DNA of 64,000 nucleotides from Nitrospirota bacterium (GCA_029261195.1 JAJDBU010000059.1:62001-126000); one strand, 5' to 3'. Shown: positions 38,245 through 49,150, counted from the first letter of the stretch. The notes: generated from the sequence alone by a model not told the origin. Program-made: numbers and translations.

Positions 38245-38561
38245 GAACTATTTTGAATTCCAGCTTCATAAAAAATAATGCCGACGCGCTTAATATGGTC
38301 GATGAGATCGGTATTGTCGATGTGTTTAAAAATCGAGAGATCGAAGGTATAGGGCAACAGCAGGTCGTCCAGGTCGTTGTCGATTTTGTGGAGCATGGAA
38401 AGGGTTAATCCTTCCCCCTCAAAAGTCAGGTCAATGTCCGAGCCGTTTTTATAGTTGCCCTTGGCACGAGAGCCGTAGAGGGTGACTTTTTCCACTTCCG
38501 GATAGCGTGAAAAAACAGAAATGATTTGTTCGATGGTCTGTTCTTTCAGGCCGAATTTCAT
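38241..38561 (-). CDS. MNT-type minimal nucleotidyltransferase
   Basis: 106 residues. Pol-beta-like core [18 protein letters not shown]30-S31, then D42-I-D44, with a third carboxylate at D74 in FDLSIF. This is the minimal nucleotidyltransferase of MNT-HEPN (HI0073/HI0074-type) toxin-antitoxin pairs, where the MNT partner AMPylates or otherwise neutralises the HEPN protein. It overlaps the HEPN gene upstream and the oxoprolinase gene downstream by 4 bases each. Confidence 0.9.
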   Translation of the reverse strand: MKFGLKEQTIEQIISVFSRYPEVEKVTLYGSRAKGNYKNGSDIDLTFEGEGLTLSMLHKIDNDLDDLLLPYTFDLSIFKHIDNTDLIDHIKRVGIIFYEAGIQNSS

Positions 38562-38977
38562 GACGCTTCTTCTTTTGTTTTCAGGAGGTCCAGTTTCTTT
38601 TGTAAGTTTAAAAAGGCTTTAAAGTAGTGGGCGAAGATGGCCGTGCTGATTTTCTTTGTGGTCTCTTCGTTGTAAGTGTGGGAAGTTTCGTTCCGACTTT
38701 TGATCATGTCCATCCATGTTTCGCCCTCGGAAATTATATCGAGCTTGAAGGCGGCCCGTGTCGCATCCTTTGAACCGTAAATGTCTTTATTGCCGCGATG
38801 TTCTAAAAAATCTTTGAGCGTAAGCCAAGCCAGTTCATGCGTGTATTCAAATGACTGAATCAGGCCTTGCTCTTCCAGCTCATTCAGTTCCCCTTTTTCT
38901 ATAAATTTTGTGAGCTGCTTGAGCGCTTTTGAAAAATTGTTAAATCGTTGAATCCATCGGATGTCCGGGTTTGTCAT
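38558..38977 (-). CDS. HI0074-family HEPN protein, partner of MNT
   Basis: 139 residues, all helical, with the HI0074/nucleotidyltransferase substrate-binding family pattern: FNNFSKALKQLTKFI, IQSFEYTHELAWLTLKDFLEHRG, DATRAAFKLDII and WMDMIKSRNETSHTYNEE. The R95-N-x3-H100 motif is the HEPN RNase motif, so the protein could act as a ribonuclease toxin controlled by the adjoining MNT. It starts immediately after the zinc-ribbon gene, without a gap. Confidence 0.9.
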   Translation of the reverse strand: MTNPDIRWIQRFNNFSKALKQLTKFIEKGELNELEEQGLIQSFEYTHELAWLTLKDFLEHRGNKDIYGSKDATRAAFKLDIISEGETWMDMIKSRNETSHTYNEETTKKISTAIFAHYFKAFLNLQKKLDLLKTKEEAS

Positions 38978-39619
38978 CTATCCATCCTTTTTCTTCAGTA
39001 GAAAATCGGGGACTTTCGGCATTTCTGCCCAGGGACCGATTTTATTGTAGAGTGCAGCGAGGTCCTGGGCGTAGCCTAAGCCGTCTTCGAGGGCGTCAAT
39101 CGCCTTGCCTGCTGTGGTGGTACCGTCTTGCAGCTTTTCAACAAATTTTTTAATGCGGGAGAGTGCGCCTGTTTTTGTTTTGGCTTCTTTCGGCGTTGAA
39201 ACCGCGTCAATTTCAGAAACGGCTTTTTCTACTTTTCCTATCTCTTTTTCCAGTTTGGATTTTGATTTTTGATCATCGATTTCATCCAGCAGATCTTCTT
39301 TGAGGGTTTCAAGTAAACCCGTGAATTCCAGGATCGTTTCATTTTTAATGTCAATGTTGATGTCAATCTTGGTTTCTTGTTTCACATTGTTGTAGACATT
39401 GATGATGTGATCCCCTTCGCGTTTCGTTGAATCAGGGGCTTGACGGTCTTTCTGTGGATCAATCACCCCTTCCAACATTTGTCGAATGGAAATCTCTTCG
39501 TTGCAGATGGTGCAATAGATTATTGAGCGCCCGTTATTCACCGTGTCTTCCACCTCTTGAAACTTGAACAGTTTGGGTTCCACCTTTTTAGAGCACACTT
39601 GACCGGAACAGGGGATCAA
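38978..39619 (-). CDS. Zinc-ribbon and coiled-coil protein, likely C-terminal part of the Roco protein
   Basis: 213 residues starting at a TTG that overlaps the Roco stop (TTGA). The N-terminal part carries C4 (IPCSGQVC) and a later CTIC, probably a zinc ribbon; the middle is coiled coil (ETLKEDLLDEIDDQKSKSKLEKEIGKVEKAV). The C-terminus ends in AALYNKIGPWAEMPKVPDFLLKKKDG. Bacterial Roco proteins often have a cysteine ribbon and coiled coil directly after COR, joined by a segment like LIPC. Reading upstream in this frame gives RFSELIPCSG, which fits such a junction, so one ancestral gene may have been split by a frameshift or turned into two coupled genes. Confidence 0.65.
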   Translation of the reverse strand: MIPCSGQVCSKKVEPKLFKFQEVEDTVNNGRSIIYCTICNEEISIRQMLEGVIDPQKDRQAPDSTKREGDHIINVYNNVKQETKIDINIDIKNETILEFTGLLETLKEDLLDEIDDQKSKSKLEKEIGKVEKAVSEIDAVSTPKEAKTKTGALSRIKKFVEKLQDGTTTAGKAIDALEDGLGYAQDLAALYNKIGPWAEMPKVPDFLLKKKDG

Positions 39620-41682
39620 TTCGCTGAACCTATGTTTTGGAATGAGCGCTGATGCATATGCCTGAGTTCAGACCGAACGACGGTTAATAAGTCCCTCTTT
39701 GCCCGAGCTTCACCCCGCACACGAATGTTAATGGACTCAACGCCTGTTTCGGGGTCGTCAAGAACTGTCACCTCCGCCCGTGTCTTTCCCTCTTCAAAAA
39801 CAGCACCGCGTTTCCAAATCAAAGGCTCGTCCGCATTTTGCGCCACTTGTTCGCTCATTCTCACAATCAAGCGTGCTATGATGCCCTTGGGCATAAAAGG
39901 GTAGGCAAAGCGAAAATGAAGGTTATGACTGTCTTCCCATTCATAAGCCGGTTCTTTAGAGGGAAGCAGTTGCGGGGCGATGTAGGTGGATACTTCGTGG
40001 TTCTTGAGTTCGTAGCAGATTTCGAAGCTGTCTTTTTTAATCAGGCTGATTAACTTGCAGCACTCGTCGTGTTTGTAGCCTTTTTGCTTCCAGAGGTCGA
40101 AGATCCAATCTTGCGTAAACCGGCCTTTATTTTCTTCCAGGGTTTTATCTTCCAATACGGCATAAACCGCTTTAACAAGCCACTTGGGATCGACGATGAC
40201 AAAGTCGTGCAAATTAGGGTCATCCTTAAAATGCACGATGAGACCGAGGGCATCCAGATATCCGCTGATAAAGAGTGCCGATTGCTCGTCTGCAACTTTA
40301 TTTTCATTGCAGATCGCAACAAAGTCTTTGTAGCAAATGTGGTGTTCTGCTTCTCTGGCTGCCAGTGCCTCCCGTATCGGGACCCATTGTTTCGGGATTT
40401 CATCCCCGACATGTTTCAGTTTGGAGCTGAATGTTTGCACCTGCTTTGTCAGTTTGAGAATACGTTCTTTATCTTCTCCCAGATCGACGCTGAATTGATG
40501 GATCTCAAGCTCCGGGTAGAGCTTCTTGTAATAGTTGAGGTCGAAATTTGTGACCGATTTATAATTACGTTCGTTGAGTACAACCAGAACAGGGCTGCCT
40601 TTTCCGAAAAGATGAATGGCTTTAAACCAGTAGTCGAAATCGGCATCCTGTCGTCGGTCGTCGGCGACGAGGATGTAGAGCGATCGGTCTCGCAGAAAAA
40701 ACTGGTGGGTCATGTATTGAATTTCCTGCCCGCCGAAATCCCAGAGATGGGCGGTGAATGTAATCTCGATATCCTCGGTGAAAGGGAAAGACCAATTATT
40801 TTCCACTTCTATGCCGAGGGTGGAGTCCTCCCCCTTTTCGGGTAGTTGATAATCGGGATTAATCAGTTTTTTCTTTAATGTCGTTTTGCCTGCACCCGCT
40901 TCACCGACGATGAGAATACGTGCTTCATAAAGCGGGATGGTGCCCTGTAAGCTTGCCTGACGGAAGTAATCTTCAATGGCAAGAATACCTTTTTCAATGA
41001 CCTCCTGCGGAGGAGATGTAAAGGGGATATTGCTCAAATCGAGGGCAGTGAGATTTGTGAGCTTAGTGATGCTCTCCGGCAGCGTGCTCAGTTGGTTACT
41101 GCTCAAATTGAGGGAAGTGAGATTTGTGAGTTTAGTGATGCTCTCCGGCAGCGTGCTCAGTTGGTTACTGTACAAATAGAGGGAAGAGAGATTTGTGAGC
41201 TTTGTAATGCTCTCCGGCAGCGTTTGCAATAAGTTATTGCTGAGGTCAAGCCATTCAATATGTTGAAATGCCCCTTGGCTGGGAGAGAACCAATGCTCAA
41301 GCCTTTTGAGACCACTTCTTCTAAAACGAATCCCGATCACATTTTGTGGTGTGACCGTCTTTTCCACTTCGACAAACTGAAACACTTGGTCCGAATCAAG
41401 GATCAAGCCGGGTCGGTCCGGGATTTCATCAAGGGGGTTGAGAGCGATATTAATCTGTTTTAATTTTTTAAGTCGCTTAAGCTCCAGCGGCAAGGCCCGC
41501 AAAAGATTATTACTGAGGTCGAGTGACTTTAATTCACTCAGTTCAAAAACCGCTTCAGGAATGGCGAAAAGAATATTCCGGCTATAAAGATCGCCTTTGT
41601 CGCCCCGCAAAGACAAATGTGTTGATTGATCTTTTTTTGCTTTTTTAATCGCCATCTGAAAATCGTGTGGTACCGGATACAT
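39616..41682 (-). CDS. LRR-Roc-COR (Roco) GTPase
   Basis: 688 residues. Leucine-rich repeats occupy about residues 45-225 (LDLSNNLLRALPLELKRL, then LTNLSSLYLYSNQLSTLPESITK repeated almost exactly). The Roc GTPase follows with P-loop VGEAGAGKTTLKKKL, switch motif LWDFGGQE, and LVVLNERN in place of the usual NKxD. The COR domain begins near WVPIREALAAREAEHH and continues through DFVIVDPKWLVKAVYAVLED. Roco proteins are large regulatory GTPases; bacterial roles are mostly unknown, with polarity and defence proposed. It sits 15 bases after a lipoprotein gene and is coupled to the zinc-ribbon/HEPN/MNT genes. Confidence 0.92.
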   Translation of the reverse strand: MYPVPHDFQMAIKKAKKDQSTHLSLRGDKGDLYSRNILFAIPEAVFELSELKSLDLSNNLLRALPLELKRLKKLKQINIALNPLDEIPDRPGLILDSDQVFQFVEVEKTVTPQNVIGIRFRRSGLKRLEHWFSPSQGAFQHIEWLDLSNNLLQTLPESITKLTNLSSLYLYSNQLSTLPESITKLTNLTSLNLSSNQLSTLPESITKLTNLTALDLSNIPFTSPPQEVIEKGILAIEDYFRQASLQGTIPLYEARILIVGEAGAGKTTLKKKLINPDYQLPEKGEDSTLGIEVENNWSFPFTEDIEITFTAHLWDFGGQEIQYMTHQFFLRDRSLYILVADDRRQDADFDYWFKAIHLFGKGSPVLVVLNERNYKSVTNFDLNYYKKLYPELEIHQFSVDLGEDKERILKLTKQVQTFSSKLKHVGDEIPKQWVPIREALAAREAEHHICYKDFVAICNENKVADEQSALFISGYLDALGLIVHFKDDPNLHDFVIVDPKWLVKAVYAVLEDKTLEENKGRFTQDWIFDLWKQKGYKHDECCKLISLIKKDSFEICYELKNHEVSTYIAPQLLPSKEPAYEWEDSHNLHFRFAYPFMPKGIIARLIVRMSEQVAQNADEPLIWKRGAVFEEGKTRAEVTVLDDPETGVESINIRVRGEARAKRDLLTVVRSELRHMHQRSFQNIGSAN
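41051..41257. repeat. 69-base tandem repeats encoding LRR units
   Basis: The string AGATTTGTGAG recurs at 41051, 41120 and 41189, each 69 bases (23 codons) apart, with the intervening sequence almost identical between the first two copies. The repeats encode the SNQLSTLPESITKLTNL units of the Roco protein. Confidence 0.85.
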
Positions 41683-41697
41683 GCTGTGCTCCCTTCC

Positions 41698-42162
41698 TTA
41701 AATCTGTTTCAACCAAAGGGCCAATTCTTTTCCAGAATGGATGACCTTTCCGCCGAGGGATTTCGTTGTTTTCATCAAGAGCCTGAGCGCTTTTTTCGTT
41801 GCACTGTCTTCACATTTCCCCTGCTGTTCGATCCAGTGCAGGGTATTTCCAACAACAACAATACTGCCGGAAACCGTGAAGGAGGTGACAGGCACTGCCA
41901 CAAGTCCAATGGGGACGATATATAAACATTCAGGTTCATTACAGCCCCTAAGCATGTGCAGCATACCCTGGGCGGTTTCTTGACTTCCCTCATCTGAAAA
42001 TTCAAGCGTCAGTTTTTTTGTTGTAAGCTTACATTGTCGGTCATTGTCCATCACTGTTTTAGGATAAAAACACCCTGTGAAAGCGATTAATAACAGGGCA
42101 AACAAAAGCACAGATTGATAAGTTTTGAATCTAAACTGATTTAGAAAACGACAATAGGACAT
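41698..42162 (-). CDS. Hypothetical lipoprotein heading the Roco operon
   Basis: 154 residues. Hydrophobic segment SVLLFALLLIAFTGC with lipobox FTGC, so an inner- or outer-membrane lipoprotein. The mature part contains RGCNEPECLYIVPIGLVAVPVTSFTVSGSIVVVGNTLHWIEQQGKC, including a second hydrophobic stretch and four further cysteines. No family recognised. It is 15 bases upstream of the Roco gene in the same orientation and is therefore the first gene of the operon. Confidence 0.7.
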   Translation of the reverse strand: MSYCRFLNQFRFKTYQSVLLFALLLIAFTGCFYPKTVMDNDRQCKLTTKKLTLEFSDEGSQETAQGMLHMLRGCNEPECLYIVPIGLVAVPVTSFTVSGSIVVVGNTLHWIEQQGKCEDSATKKALRLLMKTTKSLGGKVIHSGKELALWLKQI

Positions 42163-42199
42163 GTTAGGAAAAATCCCCGAAAAACAAAAGATCTTTTTT

Positions 42200-42300
42200 C
42201 AATAAGAGCTTCTCTTTCCAAAGCCACTCAAGGCAGGTGTTTCTACCACACTAAGATCACCGCGACCAAGTTCTAAGCCACGTCCAATGTGCGCGTTGAC
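42200..42300 (-). pseudogene. Relic of an oxoprolinase 3' end
   Basis: On the minus strand the frame reads LGRGDLSVVETPALSGFG and then a stop, matching the last residues of the oxoprolinase at 34579 ([18 protein letters not shown]). At the DNA level the segment starting CCAAAGCCAC at about 42217 is roughly 80 percent identical over 44 bases to the sequence starting at about 34592. Nothing further upstream matches, and the toxin-antitoxin promoter begins where it ends. Confidence 0.6.
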
Positions 42301-42324
42301 AATGCGTAGCCATAGGGATACAGT
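42296..42324 (+). promoter_or_regulatory. Promoter of the toxin-antitoxin pair
   Basis: TTGACA (42296-42301), 17-base spacer, TACAGT (42319-42324). Only 6 bases separate the -10 from the ATG at 42331, so the message would be leaderless. Confidence 0.75.
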
Positions 42325-42330
42325 TTACCT

Positions 42331-42621
42331 ATGATTAAAATGCGCAAAACTGAGACCTTCGCTAGATGGCTCAATGGTTTACAAGACCTTCGGGCACGTG
42401 TGCGTATCTTGGTTCGGATTGAACGACTCGCGGCTGGAAACCCCGGAGATGTCAAACCGGTTGGGGAAGGCGTTTCAGAGTTGAGAATCGATTATGGCCC
42501 CGGTTATCGGGTTTATTACAAACAATGCGGACATTCCCTGGTGATTTTGTTAGCCGCTGGAGACAAGCGTTCTCAGGCCAAAGACATTAAAACCGCTTTA
42601 CGTCTCGCACAAAATTTATAG
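42331..42621 (+). CDS. RelE/HigB-superfamily addiction-module toxin
   Basis: 96 residues matching the addiction module killer family TIGR02683: KTETFARWLNGLQDLRARVRILVRIERLAAGNPGDVKPVGEGVSELRIDYGPGYRVYYKQCG and a C-terminal LLAAGDKRSQAKDIKTALRLA. RelE-fold toxins cleave mRNA on the ribosome. The gene precedes its antitoxin (HigBA order). No ribosome site is found before either the ATG at 42331 or the next Met at 42340; the promoter position supports a leaderless start at 42331. Confidence 0.93.
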   Translation: MIKMRKTETFARWLNGLQDLRARVRILVRIERLAAGNPGDVKPVGEGVSELRIDYGPGYRVYYKQCGHSLVILLAAGDKRSQAKDIKTALRLAQNL

Positions 42622-42630
42622 GAGCGTACC

Positions 42631-42927
42631 ATGGCTAAAACACTGACAACGCAATACGATGTCGCTGATCATCTTCGTAACCCGGAGGAAATGGCGGCCT
42701 ACCTTGAGGCTTGTTTTGAAGAGTCGGATGGTGATGCTGCATTTATTGCTAAAGCACTAGGGGATATTGCTCGCGCCAAGGGCATGACTCAGGTGGCGCG
42801 TGATGCGGGTTTGTCTCGTGAAAGTCTGTACAAGGCACTTTCCGGGGAGCGCAGCCCGGGGTTCGACACCATTCTCAAGGTGATGAACGCATTGGGTTTA
42901 AAATTACACGCAGAGGCCCGTAGTTAA
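42631..42927 (+). CDS. HTH-type addiction-module antitoxin
   Basis: 98 residues of the TIGR02684 antidote family: AKTLTTQYDVADHLRNPEEMAAYLEACFEE, then the helix-turn-helix GMTQVARDAGLSRESLYKALSGERSPGFDTILKVMNALG. It neutralises the RelE-like toxin and represses the operon. AGGAG ribosome site 8 bases before the ATG; 9 bases separate it from the toxin stop. Confidence 0.93.
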   Translation: MAKTLTTQYDVADHLRNPEEMAAYLEACFEESDGDAAFIAKALGDIARAKGMTQVARDAGLSRESLYKALSGERSPGFDTILKVMNALGLKLHAEARS

Positions 42928-43037
42928 ATACGCTGCAAAAGTGCCGGAAGGTCTCCGAGAATGCATTGCTTTGGGGAAAGTCCTTCCCGTAAGATGCTTT
43001 CCGATTTGTCCTCTTGGTGTTATTGTAGAACGTATAA

Positions 43038-44408
43038 ATGAGTGGTTTGCTGAACATGTCTGAAAAAAAATTGATTATTATCGGAGGCGGCCCGGCGGGT
43101 TCGGAAGCCGCATGGCAGGCGGCGGAACGAGGCGTGGATGTCGTCCTGTATGAAATGCGCCCTAACAAACTCACCCCCGCACACAAGACCGGCGGACTCG
43201 CAGAACTGGTTTGCAGCAATTCATTAGGCTCGCACAATCCCGCCTCTGCTCCCGGACTTTTAAAAGAAGAAATGCGACAATTCGGATCTCTGATGATACA
43301 GGTTGCCGAAAAAGTTTCTGTTCCGGCAGGGGGAGCGCTTGCCGTTGATCGAGACCTTTTTTCAGAAAAAATCTCGGAGGCCATCAGCAGTCATCCCCGT
43401 ATTACCGTGCTTCGCGAAGAGGTGAAAGCCATCCCGGAAGAGGGGGTGGTGATTCTGGCCTCCGGTCCCCTCACCTCTGATCCCCTGGCTGAAGCGCTTA
43501 AACAGATTACACGCGCTGACCAGCTTTCCTTCTACGATGCGATTTCCCCGATTGTGGATGCGGAAGACATCAATATGGATATTGCTTTTCGTGCCTCCCG
43601 TTATGATAAGGGCGGGGCGGATTACCTCAACTGCCCGATGGATGAAGCGCAATACAATGCCTTTTATACGGCCCTGATGGACGGCGAGCGTGTTCCAGCC
43701 AAGCCTTTTGAAAAGGTGAGTTATTTTGAAGGTTGTCTGCCAATTGAGGTGCTGGCCGAACGGGGCAGGCAAACCCCGCTTTTCGGCCCGATGAAACCCG
43801 TGGGTTTGATCGATCCCCGCACCGGAAAACAGGCTTTTGGGGTTGTACAGTTACGGGCCGAGAACCGATTCGGCACGGCCTACAGCCTGGTCGGTTTCCA
43901 GACCAAACTCACCTGGCCTGAGCAGCGGCGTATTTTTAAGATGATTCCCGGACTCGAAAACGTCAGCTTCCTGCGCTTGGGCAGCCTGCATCGAAATACC
44001 TTCATCAACTCTCCCCGTCTATTAAGCAAGTCTCTACAGTTTAAAAACCGACCCTTGCTCTTCGGAGCAGGTCAAATGGTCGGCGTAGAAGGTTATGTCG
44101 AGTCGGCGGCCATGGGCGGGCTTGCAGGTATCAATGCAACGCGGTGTTTGGCTGGGGAAACGACGGTGACGCCGCCCCTCACAACAGCGCACGGCGCACT
44201 GATCAATCACATCACGGAAGGCAACCCCGCTCATTTTCAGCCCATGAATACCAACTTCGGCCTCTTTCCCCCGCTTGAAGAAAAAAGGGAAAAAGGATCT
44301 CGAAAGGTAAAGAAGGCCATCCGCCACCAAAAAATCGTCGATCGTGCCTTGAAGGATCTATCGGAATGGATGACGCAATACAAAGTTTTGCAAGACATCT
44401 CGAAATAG
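43038..44408 (+). CDS. trmFO: Methylenetetrahydrofolate-tRNA (uracil-5-)-methyltransferase TrmFO
   Basis: 456 residues. FAD site [21 protein letters not shown], then [67 protein letters not shown] and [13 protein letters not shown] are signatures. It makes m5U54 in tRNA using methylene-THF and FADH2. A second Met at 43056 is an equally good start. Its 3' end overlaps the xerC start by 43 bases, beginning a conserved housekeeping run (trmFO-xerC-hslV-hslU-argB). Confidence 0.96.
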   Translation: MSGLLNMSEKKLIIIGGGPAGSEAAWQAAERGVDVVLYEMRPNKLTPAHKTGGLAELVCSNSLGSHNPASAPGLLKEEMRQFGSLMIQVAEKVSVPAGGALAVDRDLFSEKISEAISSHPRITVLREEVKAIPEEGVVILASGPLTSDPLAEALKQITRADQLSFYDAISPIVDAEDINMDIAFRASRYDKGGADYLNCPMDEAQYNAFYTALMDGERVPAKPFEKVSYFEGCLPIEVLAERGRQTPLFGPMKPVGLIDPRTGKQAFGVVQLRAENRFGTAYSLVGFQTKLTWPEQRRIFKMIPGLENVSFLRLGSLHRNTFINSPRLLSKSLQFKNRPLLFGAGQMVGVEGYVESAAMGGLAGINATRCLAGETTVTPPLTTAHGALINHITEGNPAHFQPMNTNFGLFPPLEEKREKGSRKVKKAIRHQKIVDRALKDLSEWMTQYKVLQDISK

Positions 44409-45301
44409 AGCGCAACGTCTCTCCGCACACCCTCCGGAATTATCTCTCCGACCTCGCCCTCTTCCGAAGCCATCTCGTCGAAAAAGATAAAAAACGAGCA
44501 GGAAAAACGGAAACGGAGACCGAAGTTCCCAAGACCTTGGACGCTTCTGTTTTGAAGGCCATTGATTATCTGAGCATACGGGGGTTTCTCGCCACCCTCC
44601 ACAAAAAACGCTGCGCCAAGTCAACCATTGCCCGGAAACTCGCAGTGCTTCGTGCATTTTTCACCTACTGTGTGCGTGCCGACCTCATTGAGATGAACCC
44701 GGCGAAGCTGGTTAAAAGTCCGAAGCAGGAAAAGCATCTGCCCGACACCTTGACGATTGACCAGGCCATCAATGTCGTTGTTTCTCCAAAAGGCAAGGGC
44801 TGGAAGGGTCTGCGTGATAGGGCCATCATGGAAACCCTCTATGGGACGGGCATCCGGGTTTCAGAACTGGTCGGTCTTGATCTTGGCGACCTCTATTTCC
44901 CTTCTGAGGTCATTCGAGTCTTCGGGAAGGGTCGAAAAGAACGGATCGTCCCCATTGGCTCAAAGGCCCTTGAGGCATTAAATGCCTATCTCAAACTTCG
45001 CCCTAAAACAGGAGAAGGGCTTTTTTGTAATCATCGAGGCGGCCGTTTAACGAGTCGCAGTGTCGGGAGAATTGTTAAAAAATATATGCGGCAGATTGAT
45101 CATCCCGGCTCAAGCCCGCACACCCTTCGCCACACCTTTGCAACCCATCTACTTGAAGGCGGCGCGGACCTGAGGGCGGTGCAGGAATTATTAGGCCATG
45201 CCTCCCTCTCAACAACCCAGCGTTACACCCACCTTCAGATGGATCATTTAATGGCCGTCTACGACCTTAGCCATCCGCGTCGATCGCGAAAAGACAATTA
45301 G
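44366..45301 (+). CDS. xerC: Tyrosine recombinase XerC
   Basis: 311 residues. The N-terminal SAM-like core-binding domain ([23 protein letters not shown]) carries an insertion of charged residues near 40-55. The catalytic domain has [15 protein letters not shown] (Arg), [12 protein letters not shown] (Lys), [15 protein letters not shown] (His-x-x-Arg), [15 protein letters not shown] (His and nucleophile Tyr). Resolves chromosome dimers at dif with XerD. Genomic position beside hslVU supports the housekeeping XerC assignment rather than a phage integrase. Confidence 0.95.
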   Translation: MDDAIQSFARHLEIERNVSPHTLRNYLSDLALFRSHLVEKDKKRAGKTETETEVPKTLDASVLKAIDYLSIRGFLATLHKKRCAKSTIARKLAVLRAFFTYCVRADLIEMNPAKLVKSPKQEKHLPDTLTIDQAINVVVSPKGKGWKGLRDRAIMETLYGTGIRVSELVGLDLGDLYFPSEVIRVFGKGRKERIVPIGSKALEALNAYLKLRPKTGEGLFCNHRGGRLTSRSVGRIVKKYMRQIDHPGSSPHTLRHTFATHLLEGGADLRAVQELLGHASLSTTQRYTHLQMDHLMAVYDLSHPRRSRKDN

Positions 45302-45322
45302 GCATCCCACAACAGGAGAAAG

Positions 45323-45874
45323 ATGAACACAACGATGAATGAAAAGATCCGCTCAACCACGATTCTTTCGGTACGGCGTAACGGACGGGTCGCCATGGGC
45401 GGCGATGGACAGGTGACTTTTGGTAATACTGTGTTGAAACACAATGCACGAAAAATCAGAAAGACCTTTAATGATTCGATTCTGACCGGATTTGCAGGGG
45501 CGACAGCCGATGCCTTCACCCTCTTTGAAAAATTTGAAGAGAAGCTCGAACAGTACAGCGGCAACCTGACCCGTGCAGCGGTCGAGCTGGCAAAGGATTG
45601 GCGGACGGATCGTATTCTTCGGCGTTTGGAAGCCCTCTTGGCAGTCGCCGACAAGGATCACTCCTTGCTGATCACGGGCACCGGAGATGTCATTGAGCCT
45701 GAACACGGCATTTTGGCGATTGGATCGGGCGGCAACTATGCCCTGGCGGCGGCCCAGGCCATGATGGATAACACCGACCTTGAGGCTAAAGAAATCGTCA
45801 AGGCCTCAATGAAGATCGCCGCCGACATCTGCATCTACACCAACTCAGAGATCCTCATTGAGGAATTAGAATAG
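45323..45874 (+). CDS. hslV: ATP-dependent protease subunit HslV (ClpQ)
   Basis: 183 residues with a CAGGAGAAAG ribosome site. After an 11-residue propeptide the N-terminal threonine pair T12-T13 ([27 protein letters not shown]) is exposed on processing and provides the catalytic nucleophile of this proteasome-like peptidase. [17 protein letters not shown] and [16 protein letters not shown] are family blocks. Forms a double hexamer with HslU, encoded next. Confidence 0.96.
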   Translation: MNTTMNEKIRSTTILSVRRNGRVAMGGDGQVTFGNTVLKHNARKIRKTFNDSILTGFAGATADAFTLFEKFEEKLEQYSGNLTRAAVELAKDWRTDRILRRLEALLAVADKDHSLLITGTGDVIEPEHGILAIGSGGNYALAAAQAMMDNTDLEAKEIVKASMKIAADICIYTNSEILIEELE

Positions 45875-45941
45875 ACGAATTGGAATCGTCCCCTTAGAGC
45901 AAGCCTTTAAAATAGTTCATCTGAATGGAGAAAAGCAGCTT

Positions 45942-48210
<2,269 letters not shown>

Positions 48211-48222
48211 AAAGGTGCCCGC

Positions 48223-48987
48223 TTAACCCGTCCTAAAACCGAGTATAAACTGAATATCAAGTGTTTCGGTGTATTGGCAAAAGTCGGTATTTCGCTGGTC
48301 GATCCCGAAAATAGACATGCGGTCAGCCAGTTCGTTGCCTTCAATGCCGATATGAGCCTTTACATGCGAAACAAGCGCCCCGGTTCTTATCTTCACATAT
48401 AAAGCATGGGCTTCCTGGATCAATTCAAGGTTTTTGATATCTCCCGCCGTTTTTCTCTTCCAACCTTTTTTCTTCCAGGAAAACGCCCAAACCGTGACGC
48501 AATTGATCGCGTATTGTGAATCGCAAAAAATTTGAACCGTCTGACCTTGAGCAATCGCTTCTTTCGCGAGGAGCAGGGATTGATGTAAGGCGTTCAGTTC
48601 TGCGGTGTTGTTGGTGCCTTTTGGGTTGTAAAGCCCATACCAGAGTTCGCTCAAACAGCCTCCACGGTAAACGGCGACACCAGAGCCTGCTTTGCCGGGA
48701 TTTGGATCGCAGCCTCCGTCACAATAAATAACCACATCAAAATTTTGCTTTGAAGAAGTACCTCGCTCAGGCTGTTTCTTTACTGTAGTTGTTGGTCTTG
48801 ACTGAGTCTTCCTTCCCGGAAGCCTTGTCCCCCGACCTGCTGCATAAGCAGCCTCCGCCTCTTCCCGGGTCATGAAGGACTTGTATGAGGCTTGAGGAAA
48901 TCGATCCACCTGCTTTTTTGCATCAGTCCAGTTTGTAAAAACCCCTGTTTCCCGACCGACCCAGACCACATAAAACTTAAGCGCCAT
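48223..48987 (-). CDS. rnhA: Ribonuclease HI with N-terminal viroplasmin domain
   Basis: 254 residues. Residues 1-50 form the caulimovirus-viroplasmin/RNase H N-terminal domain that binds RNA-DNA hybrids (KFYVVWVGRETGVFTNWTDAKKQVDRF, SYKSFMTREEAEAAY). A low-complexity linker precedes the RNase H fold: VVIYCDGGCDPNPGKAG (first Asp), NTAELNALHQSLLLA (Glu), IFCDSQYAINCVT (Asp), HVKAHIGIEGNELADRMS (His and Asp). Removes RNA from RNA-DNA hybrids. Convergent with argB. Confidence 0.93.
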   Translation of the reverse strand: MALKFYVVWVGRETGVFTNWTDAKKQVDRFPQASYKSFMTREEAEAAYAAGRGTRLPGRKTQSRPTTTVKKQPERGTSSKQNFDVVIYCDGGCDPNPGKAGSGVAVYRGGCLSELWYGLYNPKGTNNTAELNALHQSLLLAKEAIAQGQTVQIFCDSQYAINCVTVWAFSWKKKGWKRKTAGDIKNLELIQEAHALYVKIRTGALVSHVKAHIGIEGNELADRMSIFGIDQRNTDFCQYTETLDIQFILGFRTG

Positions 48988-49091
48988 TTGTTTTCCTTTA
49001 CTTGAATACTTTCTTTATAGAAGAAGTCGGTTCCTGAAATTAGGCAGAGTCTTAAGTATAATCTGCTGGGTTTGAATTGCCGTTTTTTACG

Positions 49092-49150
49092 AGTTGAGGC
49101 GCTTAAAATATGCCTCATCAGGTATCAAGCGGTCAAGTCCATGATATCGC
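49092..49150 (-). repeat. Degenerate repeat, copy 2 (other copy near 33684)
   Basis: Minus-strand frame between two stops reads VNQIMRLIMGRYHGLDRLIP then DEAYFKRLNS. It shares GLDRL, DE and YF with the copy at 33684-33740. Confidence 0.45.

Noticed and set aside
41051-41257. Direct repeats as a CRISPR-like array
   Set aside because: The units are contiguous and in frame with leucine-rich repeats of the Roco protein; there are no spacers. No CRISPR array was seen in the window.
44366-45301. Tyrosine recombinase as a mobile-element integrase near the island
   Set aside because: Its place in the conserved trmFO-xerC-hslVU run and its motifs indicate housekeeping XerC.
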